From Larix kaempferi (lineage: Eukaryota; Streptophyta; Pinopsida; Pinales; Pinaceae): a stretch of 64,000 bases of DNA. Below are positions 1 through 12,653 of the stretch, one piece after another. Under the pieces are notes generated by a model, which did not search any database, had not been told where the DNA came from, and was given only the letters and a program-made list of their open reading frames with translations. Every line of letters starts with the position of its first letter. Within the stretch, counting starts at the first letter, position 1. The position numbers were made by a program, and so were the translations under genes. Location of the stretch: positions 9,234,501 to 9,298,500 of the forward strand of contig BSBM01000179.1 of NCBI GenBank assembly GCA_027924585.1, written 5' to 3'.

Positions 1-3000
1 TACAAGCAGTACGAGATATCTAAACAATAACTGATCTAAACTAGTAGTTGAGGAAGAAAGTTCTAAACAATCATCATGAATGAGATAACAGTTTATGGAA
101 AGAGATTATATTAATTGTATAAAAGCGGGAAAACATAGAAAGGATGAAGCTACAACCAAAGCCTCAACGTTGCATCCTCCATCCAACATGTCCAAGTCAA
201 GTCTCCAAGATGGTACAAGCTTCCCAATCACCAATATGGATTCTATCAGCATAAGGATACCATAGACCTTCCTCCCCTCCCATGGAGAGAGTGGGTGTTT
301 ATAGAGGGCTAAAGAGATAGAGTAGGTTGAGGATTAGGGGGATATGGTTAAGGGATGTTTCCATAAGGTTAGGAACCGAAATGCCACCTCACCTAGAACC
401 TAGGGATAGGCCTCCAAATCACTCATCTTCAAGAATGGGATCAAAGATACTCTTTTATATTCCAAACTGACATCGTCGCAGGTTGCATTAGGACAACCTG
501 CGACATCGCATGTTGCACAAGGGTAGACTGCGACTACCTTGAAAAGTAGGTCAGTTAAGCCCTCGAGTCATGGGAAACTTCAGGGATGTGTTTTTACTCT
601 AAAATGGGTCTAGGTAAAATAGAAAAGAGTTTACACAATGGTCAAGATGATGACATTATCACAACGGTCATGATGACGACACTTGGTCATAATGACGATA
701 CTAGCAATGGTCATGGTGACAACACTAGGTCAGGATGACGACACTTGCAACACTTGCGACACTTGCACAAGGGTGACGACATTTTGGTGTAACATGTCGA
801 TCCTTGATATGTTGTGCATCAGGAGGATGTACTGTATGATTATGATCAGTATGATCATGAGCATAAAGATGATGCAAAAATAGAACCCATTTCGCTTAAA
901 TCTGCAAGCAAAACACTAGTTTTTAGTCAAGGGGCCAAACATGAATCCAAAAACTAATACAAACAAGACAAACAAAACACTGCTGGACGAAAGGGGCTCT
1001 GCCTGGTAGGTACAGTGCAGAGGAGTCTGTACACAAACCAAAACTCAAATCAGAAATGGAGAAAAGGTGCCTGTACAACAAAAAATGGTAGATCGACGCA
1101 CTTTGTGCTTATGCACAGTGCGACATCGCAGTTCACTAGTGCCGGAAGTGCGATGACATCGCAGTATACGAATGGAAGGGCTACGGCGACAGATTAACAG
1201 GCAAAGAACAGAGATAAAAAACAACACAGTGTCAGTCTGGGTACACTCACTAGGTGCGACAAGCAAGATCTAAGTCCAAAAATGAACCAATTATCCAGAT
1301 AATGAGCATAAAAAGGTCTGCCAATGAGAAGTACAAACTCAAAGGAAGGTAATCAAACTCTTCAAAGCGAAGATCTGATGATGAAAGGGCTTAAGAATCA
1401 AATGACCAAAGAGATGGCTTGGAAAAGCAATCAACTAAAACTAACATTCAGATTGAAAACAACAATGTTCTTCCCTAGTATGGTCACCAGATTTGTTAAC
1501 GGACAATCCACTCGAGCGGACACAAGCCGAATCTCCCTAGTTCAAGTGAATCTAAAACAAATGGAACAGAATACAAAACTCATTTCCTAGATCTAGTTAC
1601 AGATTGAGTACTTAGATATAATACCTTTCAAATCGCGGATCCTTCACCTTATTGTTGCTCCAAGTCTCACGGTCGTCAAATCTCCATCTGCAAGACCTAT
1701 CAAGACAATATGGAAACAATACAAGCAGTACGAGATATCTAAACAATAACTGATCTAAACTAGCAGTTGAGGAAGAAAGTTCTAAACAATCATCATCAAT
1801 GAGATAACAGTTTATGGAAAGAGATTATATTAATTGTATAAAAGCGGGAAAACATAGAAAGGATGAAGCTACAACCAAAGCCTCAACGTTGCATCCTCCA
1901 TCCAACATGTCCAAGTCAAGTCTCCAAGATGGTACAAGCTTCCCAATCACCAATATGGATTCTATCAGCATAAGGATACCATAGACCTTCCCGCCCTCCC
2001 ATGGAGAGAGTGGGTGTTTATAGAGGGCTAAAGAGATAGAGTAGGTTGAGGATTAGGGGGATATGGTTAAGGGATGTTTCCATAAGGTTAGGAACCGAAA
2101 TGCCACCTCACCTAGAACCTAGGGATAAGCCTCCAAATCACTCATCTTCGAGAATGGGATCAAAGAACTCTTTTATATTCCAAATAACTGACATCGTCGC
2201 AGGTTGCATTAGGACAACCCGCGACATCGAATGTTGCACAAGGGTAGACTGCCACTACCTTGAAAAGTAGGTCAGTTAAGCCCTCGAGTCATGGGAAACT
2301 TCAGGGATGTGTTTTTACTCTAAAATGGGTCTAGGTAAAATAGAAAAGAGTTTACACAATGGTCAAGATGATGACATTATCACAACGGTCATGATGACGA
2401 AACTTGGTCATAATGACGATACTAGCAATGGTCATGGTGACAACACTAGGTCAGGATGACGACACTTGCAACACTTGTGACACTTGCGACACTTGCACAA
2501 GGGTGACGACATTTTGGTGTAACAGGTCGATCCTTGAGATGTCGTGCATAAGGAGGATGTACTGTATGATTATGATCAGTATGGTCATGAGCATAAAGAT
2601 GATGCAAAAATAGAACCCATTTCGCTTAAAACTGCAAGCAAAACACTAGTTTTTAGTCAAGGGGCCAAACATGAATCCAAAAACTAATACAAACAAGACA
2701 AACAAAACACTGCTGGACAAAAGGGGCTCTGCCTGGAAGGTACAGTGCAGAGGAGTCTGTACACAAACCAAAACTCAAATCAGAAATGGAGAAAAGGTGC
2801 CTGTACAACAAAAAATGGCAGATCGACGCACTTTGTGCTTATGCACAGTGCGACATCGCAGTTCACTAGTGCAGGAAGTGCGATGACATCGCAGTAAACG
2901 AATGGAAGGGCTACGGCGACAGATTAACAGGCAAAGAACAGATATAAAATACAACACAGTGTCACTCTGGGTACACTCACTAGGTGCGACAAGCAAGATA

Positions 3001-6000
3001 TAAGTCCAAAAATGAACCAATTATCCAGATAATGAGCATAAAAAGGTCTTCCAATGAGAAGTACAAACTCAAAGGAAGGTAATCAAACTCTTCAAAGCGA
3101 AGATCTGCTGATGAAAGGGCTTAAGAAGCAAATGACCAAAGAGATGGCTTGGAAAAGCAATCAACTGAAACTAACATTCAGATTGAAAACAACAATGTTC
3201 TTCCCTAGTATGGTCACCAGATTTGTTAATGGACAATCCACTCGAGCGGACACGACCCGAATCTCCCTAGTTCAAGTGAATCTAAAACAAATGGAACAGA
3301 ATACAAAACTCATTTCCTAGATCTAGTTACAGATCGAGTACTTAGATATCATACCTTTCAGATCGCGGATCCTTCACCTTATTGTTGCTCCAAGTCTCAC
3401 GGTCGTCAAATCTCCAGCTGCAAGACCTATCAAGACAATATGGAAACAATACAAGCAGTACGAGATATCTAAACAATAACTGATCTAAACTAGCAGTTGA
3501 GGAATAAAGTTCTAAACAATCATCATCAATGAGATAACAGTTTATGGAAAGAGATTATATTAATTGTATAAAAGCTGGAAAACATAGAAAGGATGAAGCT
3601 ACAACCAAAGCCTCAACGTTGCATCCTCCATCCAACATGTCCAAGTCAAGTCTCCAAGATGGTACAAGCTTCCCAATCACCAATATGGATTCTATCAGCA
3701 TAAGGATACCATAGACCTTCCCCCCCTCCCATGGAGAGAGTGGGTGTTTATAGAGGGCTAAAGAGATAGAGTAGGTTGAGGATTAGGGGGATATGGTTAA
3801 GGGATGTTTCCATAAGCTTAGGAACCGAAATGCCACCTCACCTAGAACCTAGGGATAGGCCTCCAAATCACTCATCTTCGAGAATGGGATCAAAGATACT
3901 CTTTTATATTCCAAATAACTGACATCGTCGCAAGTTGCATTAGGACAACCCGCGACATCGCATGTTGCACAAGGGTAGACTGCGACTACCTTGAAAAGTA
4001 GGTCAGTTAAGCCCTCGAGTCATGGGAAACTTCAGGGATGTGTTTTTACTCTAAAATGGGTCTAGGTAAAATAGAAAAGAGTTTACACAATGGTCAAGAT
4101 GATGACATTATCACAACAGTTATGATGATGACACTTGATCAAAATGACGATACTAGCAATGGTCATGGTGACAACACTAGTTCGGGATGACGACACTTGC
4201 AACACTTGCGACACTTGCGAGACTTGCACAAGGGTGACGACATTTTGGTGTAACAGGTCGATCCTTGAGATGTTGTGCATCAGGAGGATGTACTGTATGA
4301 TTATGATCAGTATGATCATGAGCATAAAGATGATGCAAAAATAGAACCCATTTCGCTTAAAACTGCAAGCAAAACACTAGTTTTAGTCAAGGGGCCAAAC
4401 ATGAATCCAAAAACTAATACAAACAAGACAAACAAAACACTGCTGGACAAAACGGGCTCTGCCTGGAAGGTACAGTGCAGAGGAGTCTGTACACAAACAA
4501 AAACTCAAATCAGAAATGGAGAAAAGGTGCCTGTACAACAAAAAATGGCAGATCGACGCACTTTGTGCTTATGCACAGTGCGACATCGCAGTTCACTAGT
4601 GCAGGAAGTGCGATGACGTCGCAATATACGAATGGAAGGGATATGGCGACAGATTAACAGGCAAAGAACAGAGATAAAAAACAACACAGTGTCACTCTAG
4701 GTACACTCACTAGGTGCGACAAGCATGATCTAAGTCCAAAAATGAACCAATTATCCAGATAATGAGCATAAAAAGGTCTGCCAATGAGAAGTACAAACTC
4801 AAAGGAAGGTAATCAAACTCTTCAAAGCGAAGATCTGATGATGAAAGGGCTTAAGAATCAAATGACCAAAGAGATGGCTTGGAAAAGCAATCAACTGAAA
4901 CTGACATTCAGATTGAAAACAACAATGTTCTTCCCTAGTATGGTCACCAGATTTGTTAACGGACAATCCACTCGAGCGGACACGAGCCGAATCTCCCTAG
5001 TTCAAGTGAATCTAAAACAAATGGAACAGAATACAAAACTCATTTCCTAGATCTAGTTACAGATCGAGTACTTAGATATCATACCTTTCAGATCGCGGAT
5101 CCTTCACCTTATTGTTGCTCCAAGTCTCATGGTCGTCAAATCTCCAGTTGCAAGACCTATCAAGACAATATGGAAACAATACAAGCAGTACGAGATATCT
5201 AAACAATAACTGATCTAAACTAGCAGTTGAGGAAGAAAGGTCTAAACAATCATCATCAATGAGATAACAGTTTATGGAAAGAGATTATATTAATTGTATA
5301 AAAGCGGGAAAACATAGAAAGGATGAAGCTACAACCAAAGCCTCAACGTTGCATCCTCCATCCAACATGTCCAAGTCAAGTCTCCAAGATGGTACAAGCT
5401 TCCCAATCACCAATATGGATTCTATCAGCATAAGGATACCATAGACCTTCCCCCCCTCCCATGGAGAGAGTGGGTGTTTATAGAGGGCTAAAGAGATAGA
5501 GTAGGTTGATGATTAGGGGGATATGGTTAAGGGATGTTTCCATAAGGTTAGGAACTGAAATGACACCTCACCTAGAACCTAGGGATAGGCCTCCAAATCA
5601 CTCATCTTCGAGAATGGGATAAAAGATACTCTTTTATATTCCAAATAACTGACATCGTCGCAGGTTGCATTAGGACAACCTGTGACATCGCATGTTGCAC
5701 AAGGGTAGACTGCGACTACCTTGAAAAGTAGGTCAGTTAATCCCTCAAGTCATGGGAAACTTCAGGGATGTGTTTTTACTCTAAAATGGGTCTAGGTAAA
5801 ATAGAAAAGAGTTTACACAATGGTCAAGATGATGACATTATCACAATGGTCATGATGACGACACTTGGTCATAATGACGATACTAGCAATGGTCATGGTG
5901 ACAAGACTAGGTCAGGATGACGACACTTGCAACACTTCTGACACTTGCGACACTTGCACAAGGGTGACGACATTTTGGTGTAACAGGTCGATCCTTGAGA

Positions 6001-7752
6001 TGTTGTGCATCAGGAGGATGTACTGTATGATTATGATCAGTATGATCATGAGCATAAATATGATGCAAAAATAGAACCCACTTCGCTTAAAACTGCAAGC
6101 AAAACACTAGTTTTAGTCAAGGGGCCAAACATGAATCCAAAAACTAATACAAACAAGACAAACAAAACACTGCTAGACAAAAGGGGCTCTGCCTGGAAGG
6201 TACAGTGCAGAGGAGTCTGTACACAAACCAAAACTCAAATCAGAAATGGAGAAAAGGTGCCTGTACAACAAAAAATGGCAGATCGACGCACTTTGTGCTT
6301 ATGCACAGTGCGACATCGCAGTTCACTAGTGCAGGAAGCGCGATGACATCGCAGTATACGAATGGAAGGGCTATGGCGACAGATTAACAGGCAAAGAACA
6401 GAGATAAAAAACAACACAGTGTCACTCTGGGTACACTCACTAGGTGCGACAAGCAAGATCTAAGTCCAAAAATGAACCAATTATCCAGATAATGAGCATA
6501 AAAAGGTCTGCCAATGAGAAGTACAAACTCAAAGGAAGGTAATCAAACTCTTCAAAGCGAAGATCTGATGATGAAAGGGCTTAAGAAGCAAATGACCAAA
6601 GAGATGGCTTGGAAAAGCAATCAACTGAAACTAACATTCAGATTGAAAAGAACAATGTTCTTCCTTGGTATGGTCACCAGATTTGTTAACGGACAATCCA
6701 CTCGAGCGGACACGAGTCGAATCTCCCTAGTTCAAGTGAATCTAAAACAAATGGAACAGAATACAAAACTCATTTCCTAGATCTAGTTACAGATCGAGTA
6801 CTTAGATATCATACCTTTGAGATCGTGGATCCTTCACCTTATTGTTGCTCCAAGTCTCACGGTCGTCAAATCTCCAGCTATAAGACCTATCACGACAATA
6901 TGGAAACAATACAAGCAGTACGAGATATCTAAACAATAACTGATCTAAACTAGCAGTTGAGGAAGAAAGTTCTAAACAATCATCATCAATGAGATAACAG
7001 TTTATGGAAAGAGATTATATTAATTGTATAAAAGCGGGAAAACATAGAAAGGATGAAGCTACAACCAAAGCCTCAACGTTGCATCCTCCATCCAACATGT
7101 CCAAGTCAATTCTCCAAGATGGTACAAGCTTCCCAATCACCAATATGGATTCTATCAGCATAAGAACACCATAGACCTTCCCCCCCTCCCATGGAGAGAG
7201 TGGGTGTTTATAGAGGGCTAAAGAGATAGAGTAGGTTGAGGATTAGGGGGATATGGTTAAGGGATGTTTCCATAAGGTTAGGAACTAAAATGCCACCTCA
7301 CCTAGAACCTAGGGATAGGCCTCCAAATCACTCATCTTCGAGAATGGGATCAAAGATACTCTTTTATATTCCAAATAACTGACATCGTCGCAGGTTGCAT
7401 TAGGACAACCCACGACATCGCATGTTGCACAAGGGTAGACTGTGACTACCTTGAAAAGTAGGTCAGTTAAGCCCTCGAGTCATGGGAAACTTCAGGGATG
7501 TGTTTTTACTCTAAAATGGATCTAGGTAAAATAGAAAAGAGTTTACACAATGGTCAAGATGATGACATTATCACAACGGTCATGATGATGACACTTGGTC
7601 ATAATGACGATACTAGCAATGGTCATGGTGACAACACTAGGTCAGGATGACAACACTTGCAACACTTGCGACACTTGCGACACTTGCACAAGGGTGACGA
7701 CATTTTGGTGTAACTGGTCGATCCTTGAGATGTTGTGCATCAGGAGGATGTA
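1..7752. repeat. Tandem macro-satellite, unit about 1.73 kb, about 4.5 copies
   Basis: The same sequence recurs head-to-tail. Unit starts are at about 1, 1720, 3450, 5180 and 6910, so the first visible unit is 1719 bp and the next three are 1730 bp. The fifth unit stops at 7752. Units differ by only a few percent. Most of the length difference of unit 1 comes from one missing 9-bp step in a CACTTGCGA-type micro-repeat (near 740-770). Each unit carries a TATA-like box (TATAAAAG, 118-125 in unit 1), two copies of the palindrome TGCGACATCGCA (499-510 and 1119-1130 in unit 1) and a patch of short GATGACGACACTTG-type repeats. An 88-codon open frame (1324-1590, repeated every 1730 bp) is conserved only as far as the DNA is. 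It resembles no family I know, so I do not call it a gene. The array probably continues to the left of the window. Confidence 0.95.
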
Positions 7753-7757
7753 TGTGT

Positions 7758-10042
7758 TGGTTACGGTTGTTGAGCTCTCATTCTGGAAGATTCTCCTTCC
7801 TGCCTTCTAAGCTCGACAGCACATCCTACCTCCACGTCAACACTCCACATGCCGATTTCCTTGCTCATTCGGCCTGGAATCATGCACGCCCATTCACGCC
7901 GGTGTTCTGGAAGAGTTCGCCCATCCACGCTTAGTCCTCCAACACACTTCTCATTCCACATCGAAGGAAGATCGATGCTCCAAGCAGCCACGTGAAGGAA
8001 CTGACCCCATGAAGATTGATTGATGACCCCTACGCTATCACTCATCACTTAAAGCAGCCGGTTACAGCCATAAACACCTCTATTATTAGAGAGGTCAACT
8101 TTGTCGACCTTCTCATCCACTGTAATTGTATAAGTAGATGTTTTGTATAGACAAACATAGTTTGCCTTAAGTCAGAATCTGAGTTTCTAGTTTTCAGCTA
8201 TTAGTCGTTTAAGCTACAGGCACTGTGTAATTTTCACCAGTTAATAGAAGTTTCAGTCAATTGATGCTTTGCTGTTAGTAACTAAGTGATTTAGTTTTTC
8301 CCTCTCTGATTGCTGGGAAGGGACCCTCATCAACCAGAGGTTTTGTTTATGTTTTTTCTACATTTTCTTTTCTGCAAATAGTTAGTTATTTTTCCTGTAT
8401 ATGTAATTAATTTTTTTTCCTGTATATGTCATTTCTTTCCTCTCTGTAATTTACAATGTGTTGCTAATTTAATCTGTATTTCCATAGTTAGTAAATGGTT
8501 GACCAAAAGTATAGCTTTGATAGTTCAATTTCAGTCTTTTGTAATTAGATAGTTATCTTCAGTCTTATGCAAATTAGATAGAGTTAGTTAGTTGTTGTTT
8601 CCAGCTTAGTTCTGATTAGAATTATTTTAATTAGCCTATTCTCTGTAGCTGTAGGTTAATTCTCTTCCTCACCTCAATCTTGCTTTAGCATAGAATAGGA
8701 ATAGTTTATCTGTCTAAATAATGATTCGAATAGGTTGCTTTCTATTATCTTATCTTCTCAACAAGTCTTCTCACTTATTTCTTTGCATTGTAGGTTCATC
8801 TGCATTCGCGAGCTGATGTTAAGATCATCAAAACTAATCCTTTCCTTAGTTTAACTCATTTTTCCTCATCCGGACTGTCATTTGGATAGTCATCTGGATC
8901 ATCATTCGGATTTTCATTCTTTCTGCACTGTTTTTATGCTCATTTGAATTTAGTTTCTTATTTTTTCTTAACTGCAATCTTTCCTGCTCTTAATTAGTAT
9001 ACTTAACCATAATTAGGCCCTTGTTTTACACTTCATAAATTTTTAATTAAAGTCCTGTTATCATTCTTAGTTTGCTTTAACTGTCTTTTAAATTATGTCT
9101 TTCATATCTAACTTGCCAATATGTTACTATTTCCAAATTTATCAGTTGTATTCTTAGTCTTGTTTATCACATGCTCATTAAGACTTAGTTAGAGTAGAAT
9201 TAATAATTTTATTCTTCAAGTATTCTAGTTCTGATAATTTCCTTTATTAATATTAGGATCAATTTCTCATCTGGATAGATAATGAAGATGTTCATGGAAT
9301 AGAGTTCGTATTTGGAATTTAATATCTTTATCAAGTTTTCTACTTGCTTCTAGTTTTCATTAGTTTCATAAAAAAAATTTCATGGATAGTAGATAGATCA
9401 TAATGTTTAAAGTTAACTGTAATTGGTCTCTTTGTAGTTTACATCTCTTTGTTGAAATTAGATTAGACTTCTATTTTGTTTTTCTATTACATTTGAAAGC
9501 CATTATGATACATTCACTTTAGTTCCTGTTACATGGGAATAAATGTTTTTCTTGAATTAGTTGTTGAAATTATTAAGTAGTTTGTAATTTTCTTTGATTA
9601 GCATAGCTTTCTGCGTATGTAGTTTATTATCAAAATAATCCATTTCATAGATAGGTCTCTAATTTATTTACAGTTGTTTTCTAATTCCTAGGATAGAATC
9701 TAAAATTGTATAGTTTCCATTTTCATAGTCAATAGTTGATTTTTAATCAGTTTCCATTATTAAGTTATAAAGTAGAGTAGTATGATTTGATACTATTCTA
9801 GTCCATTTGTTTAACTAGGTTTGATTTAGTTCTTTTTATTATTTTGTTTGAAGTTTGACTCAGTTTTTCATTTTGAAAGATCTTTCGATCTTTTCTTTAT
9901 TAAATATTTCTAAGGTCTGACAAGCCGAAAATTTAGGTGCCAATCCACCTTAGCGTATACTTTTCCTCAACTCTAAGATTACCAACCCCGGTCAATAATT
10001 AAATATTAGGTGTTTTCTTTGAGATAGCTCACACACCCAACA
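7758..10042 (+). repeat. 5' LTR of element A, first ~390 bp missing
   Basis: This stretch matches 54428-56788 almost throughout and ends in the same CACACACCCAACA. The first 390 bp of the LTR (equivalent to 54038-54427) are absent. Satellite sequence plus a 5-bp filler (TGTGT, 7753-7757) sits in their place. A 26-bp module that is triplicated in the 3' LTR (about 55990-56103) occurs once here (about 9320-9350). No coding sequence is seen; the region is AT-rich with many short T-runs. The LTR cannot drive transcription as a complete unit because its start is lost. Confidence 0.93.
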
Positions 10043-10045
10043 TTT

Positions 10046-10064
10046 TGGCGTCATTTCTGAGGAG
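10046..10064 (+). other. Primer-binding site of element A, tRNA-Asp type, decayed
   Basis: Three bases after the LTR end the sequence reads TGGCGTCATTTCTGAGGAG. The established plant gypsy site complementary to tRNA-Asp is TGGCGCCGTTGCCGGGGAG, which gives 14 of 19 matches. Four of the five mismatches are C-to-T or G-to-A changes, as expected from decay of methylated cytosines. Position and pattern together support the call. Confidence 0.75.
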
Positions 10065-10490
10065 TTGTAGATAAATAGGTAGAATTTAGTCATAGATAAG
10101 TCGAACTCTCTTTTCAAATTTAGTTATATTATTCCCTTTGAAAATAGGCTGGTGGTGGGTGAGCGGTAAGATGAGAGGTAAGAACCTGTGCATCTGTTAT
10201 AGCAGGAATCCCCAAAACCCAACAGTAGTAGTTATGCAGTTAGAGTTTATTTCAAGTTCTAGTTTGTTTTCATGAATAGGTCTAGAGACTCACAATGTAG
10301 ATTTATTAAAACTAATTCTCTTACTAAAATCCCCACTAAAATTCCTACTAACCTATATGGGGGTGGCATGCCACCCCAAGTATTAACTCAGTAGAAAGGT
10401 ATCGGAAGACACCTAAAGGGGATAGTCCTACTTGGAAAGCAAATGAAATCCTTTCAGGAAATCAATTAGGGGGAAACATAGGGACATTAG
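10065..10490 (+). pseudogene. Element A leader and first part of gag
   Basis: This is the 5' untranslated region of A followed by the likely gag start. An ATG at 10272 opens about 43 codons before a stop at the TAG following LTQ. Further open stretches exist in other frames, so the region is decayed. It is cut at 10490 by element C. The last five bases (ATTAG, 10486-10490) are the C target duplication. The reading resumes after C at 31220. I infer gag from position and from the clear gag downstream; this piece alone has no recognisable domain. Confidence 0.6.
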
Positions 10491-11088
10491 TGTTAGTTTT
10501 TCAGATATTTCAATTTGATCTAGGATCTTAACTGAGAGAATAACATGTACAACATATCTATAGAATATCAATCATGGACACAATAATGCAAGCACACAAG
10601 AGACACAGAGTTTCACTGGGGAAAACCAAGTAGGTGAAAAACCCCGCAACTTCCTCAGAGATAGATAGAGCAATGATACAACCCAAGTACAAGAGATAGT
10701 CCTCCTAGCAGCAACTTCTCCCCCTCCACTAGTGCACCACTCTCCAATGAGTGTGTGAGTGAGAAAGTGAATGATCAAATAGAGTGCCTCCCGCACTCTA
10801 TTTATGCATGACTTGACTTGCTTAAAAACCTTTACTAGTTCAGCCTCAACTTAACCACATAGTATAATGCTGACAGGGCCAACCCCCAATAGGGTGGTCT
10901 AATAACCCTTTAACCCACACGACTTATATAGAGCCGACCCCATCAAGGTGGTCTAATAACCCATCAAGTATAAGTTACGACACTTACAATATAAATGAGG
11001 ACACTTCCGTATAGAGGAATAATAACATCTCTATAGGAATACAATATACATATGTGAAATACATTCTAAAGTTACAATTACATCAACA
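10491..11088 (-). repeat. 3' LTR of element C
   Basis: 598 bp, bounded by TG and CA on the + strand. It pairs with 30617-31214. On the element's strand it carries a TATA-like ATAAATAG just before a short hairpin around GAGTGCGGGAGGCACTC. It also has two copies of the GGGTTATTAGACC module that recurs in the LTRs of D, E, F and G. Confidence 0.95.
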
Positions 11089-11100
11089 CTCCCTCTTAAC
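11089..11100 (-). other. Polypurine tract of element C
   Basis: On the element strand this reads GTTAAGAGGGAG immediately before the LTR start. The identical tract precedes the 3' LTRs of E and G, which places the three in one copia group. It is the second-strand DNA synthesis primer site. Confidence 0.85.
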
Positions 11101-11587
11101 TAGGAAGGTATTTCTTGACACAAATCTACTAGCACAAGTCTTCTTCTCTGGATCATCATCACTGGATCATTGTCATCGAATCATCGTCATCGTCACTGCT
11201 ATTGCTATCTCAATCAATATCCAATCTACTCATCATAGGAAGTTCTACAAGCCAGCCCTTTTTCATACTGGATATAGGCCCACCACCTATAGGTATCCAT
11301 CATCACTGGCCATACTGTGGATACCATGACTAATTATGTGCATTAAGCAAAACCTCGAAAGAGAATCCCAGGACTGATTACGAGCATACTGCTCAACCTA
11401 TCAGATCTCCCAGGATCTTTTACATGTAACTGCACAACCTGTCCACGGCCATAGAGTATCATCCTAATACTCATGATCATACTGATCATCTCATCATCTA
11501 CGAAGCACAGTTCAGATGCACAGAATACAACACTTACACTCACCGGCATGGGAATACACACTTCAACCATCCGTGAAAGGCTCAACA
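11101..11587 (-). other. Element C 3' untranslated region, unamplified part
   Basis: This stretch aligns with 19592-19880 in E. It includes a TCATCG-rich patch (about 11150-11200) and one copy (about 11347-11430) of the module containing AAACCTCGAAAGAG...CCCAGG. That module is present once here but is tandemly amplified in E and G. No conserved coding sequence is present. Confidence 0.7.
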
Positions 11588-12050
11588 CTCACATCAACGC
11601 ACATGGGAGAGGACATCTACCACCATGTCGGAAAGTCTCTGCACTTACATCAATGCACATGGGAGAACACATCTACCACTATGTCATAAAGGCTCTGCAA
11701 TTACATCAACGCACAAGGGAGAACACATCTACCACCATGTCAGAATGGCTCTGCACTTACATCAAAGCACATGGGAGAACATGTCTACCACCATGTCAGA
11801 AAGGATTTGCACTTACATCAAAACACATGGGAGAACACATCTACCACCATGTCGGAAAGGCTCTGCACTTACATCAACGCACATGGGAGAACAAATCTAC
11901 CACCATGTCGGAAAGGCTCTGCACTTACATCAACGCACATGGGAGAACACATCTACCACCATATCGGAAAGGCTCTGCAATTACATCAACGCATATGGGA
12001 GAACACATCTACCACTATGTCGAAAAGGATCTGTGCATCTGTGTCTTCGA
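11588..12050. repeat. 56-bp tandem repeat in element C 3' region, about 8 copies
   Basis: CATGGGAGAACACATCTACC recurs at about 11602, 11658, 11714 and 11770 and onward, a strict 56-bp step. Each unit also contains a CTGCACTTACATCAACGC segment. Because 56 is not a multiple of three and the unit has no stop in any + frame, three overlapping open frames of 124-207 codons run through the array. They are a by-product of the repeat and lie antisense to the element, so I do not call them genes. Confidence 0.93.
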
Positions 12051-12069
12051 ACTCATCACTCATGATCCA

Positions 12070-12545
12070 CTTGATCATGTCAAAGCATCCTCCTGATGCA
12101 TGTCATCATAGTATGATCATCCTGATCATCAATGCATCCACCTAATGCATATCATGTATCTACCTTATACATATCATCATACATGATCCACCTGATACAT
12201 ATAGAAATACATGATCCAACTGATCATACAATGTATCCACCTGATACATATAAAAATACATGATCCAACTGATCATACAATGTATCCACCTGATACATAT
12301 AAATACATGATCCATCTGATCATACAATGCATCCACCTGATACATATACAAATACATGATCCAACTAATCATACAATGTATCCACCTGATACATATAAAT
12401 ACATGATCCACCTAATCATATCAAGCATCCAACATGATGCATATACAAATGCATGATCCAATTGATCATATCAAGCATCCAACATGATGCATATACAAAT
12501 ACATGATCCAACTGATCAAAGCATCCAATTGATGCATATACAAAG
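12070..12545. repeat. 47-49-bp tandem repeat with TGATCA palindromes, element C
   Basis: Blocks of the type CATGATCCACCTGATCATAC and TGTATCCACCTGATACATAT alternate. Copies start at about 12210, 12259, 12306, 12355 and 12402, a 47-49-bp step, and decay to the right. The same unit occurs in E (about 20540-20900), so this repeat predates the split of C and E, unlike the neighbouring 56-bp array. Confidence 0.88.
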
Positions 12546-12653
12546 CAATAACTAGAACATCATCCTAATTCTCATCATCCAACACTTACATCCACAGCCA
12601 TGGGAAGGATCCTCCTCTCACCATGCTTGGAATGGATCCTGCAAATGTGTCCA

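Noticed and set aside
683-883. Met/Thr/Cys-rich 66-codon frame in the satellite as a gene
   Set aside because: Composition follows GATGAC and ACACTTGC micro-repeats; low complexity and altered between units.
11588-12050. CRISPR-like array
   Set aside because: Continuous 56-bp repeats without unique spacers, inside a plant retrotransposon.
11473-12096. 207-codon open frame with THMGEHIYHH repeats as a repeat-protein gene
   Set aside because: It is produced by a 56-bp tandem repeat without stops in three frames, antisense to element C, with no conservation elsewhere.
12160-12456. Frames with MYLYMYQVDTLYDQ-type repeats on both strands
   Set aside because: Generated by the 47-49-bp palindromic repeat; open on both strands for the same reason.
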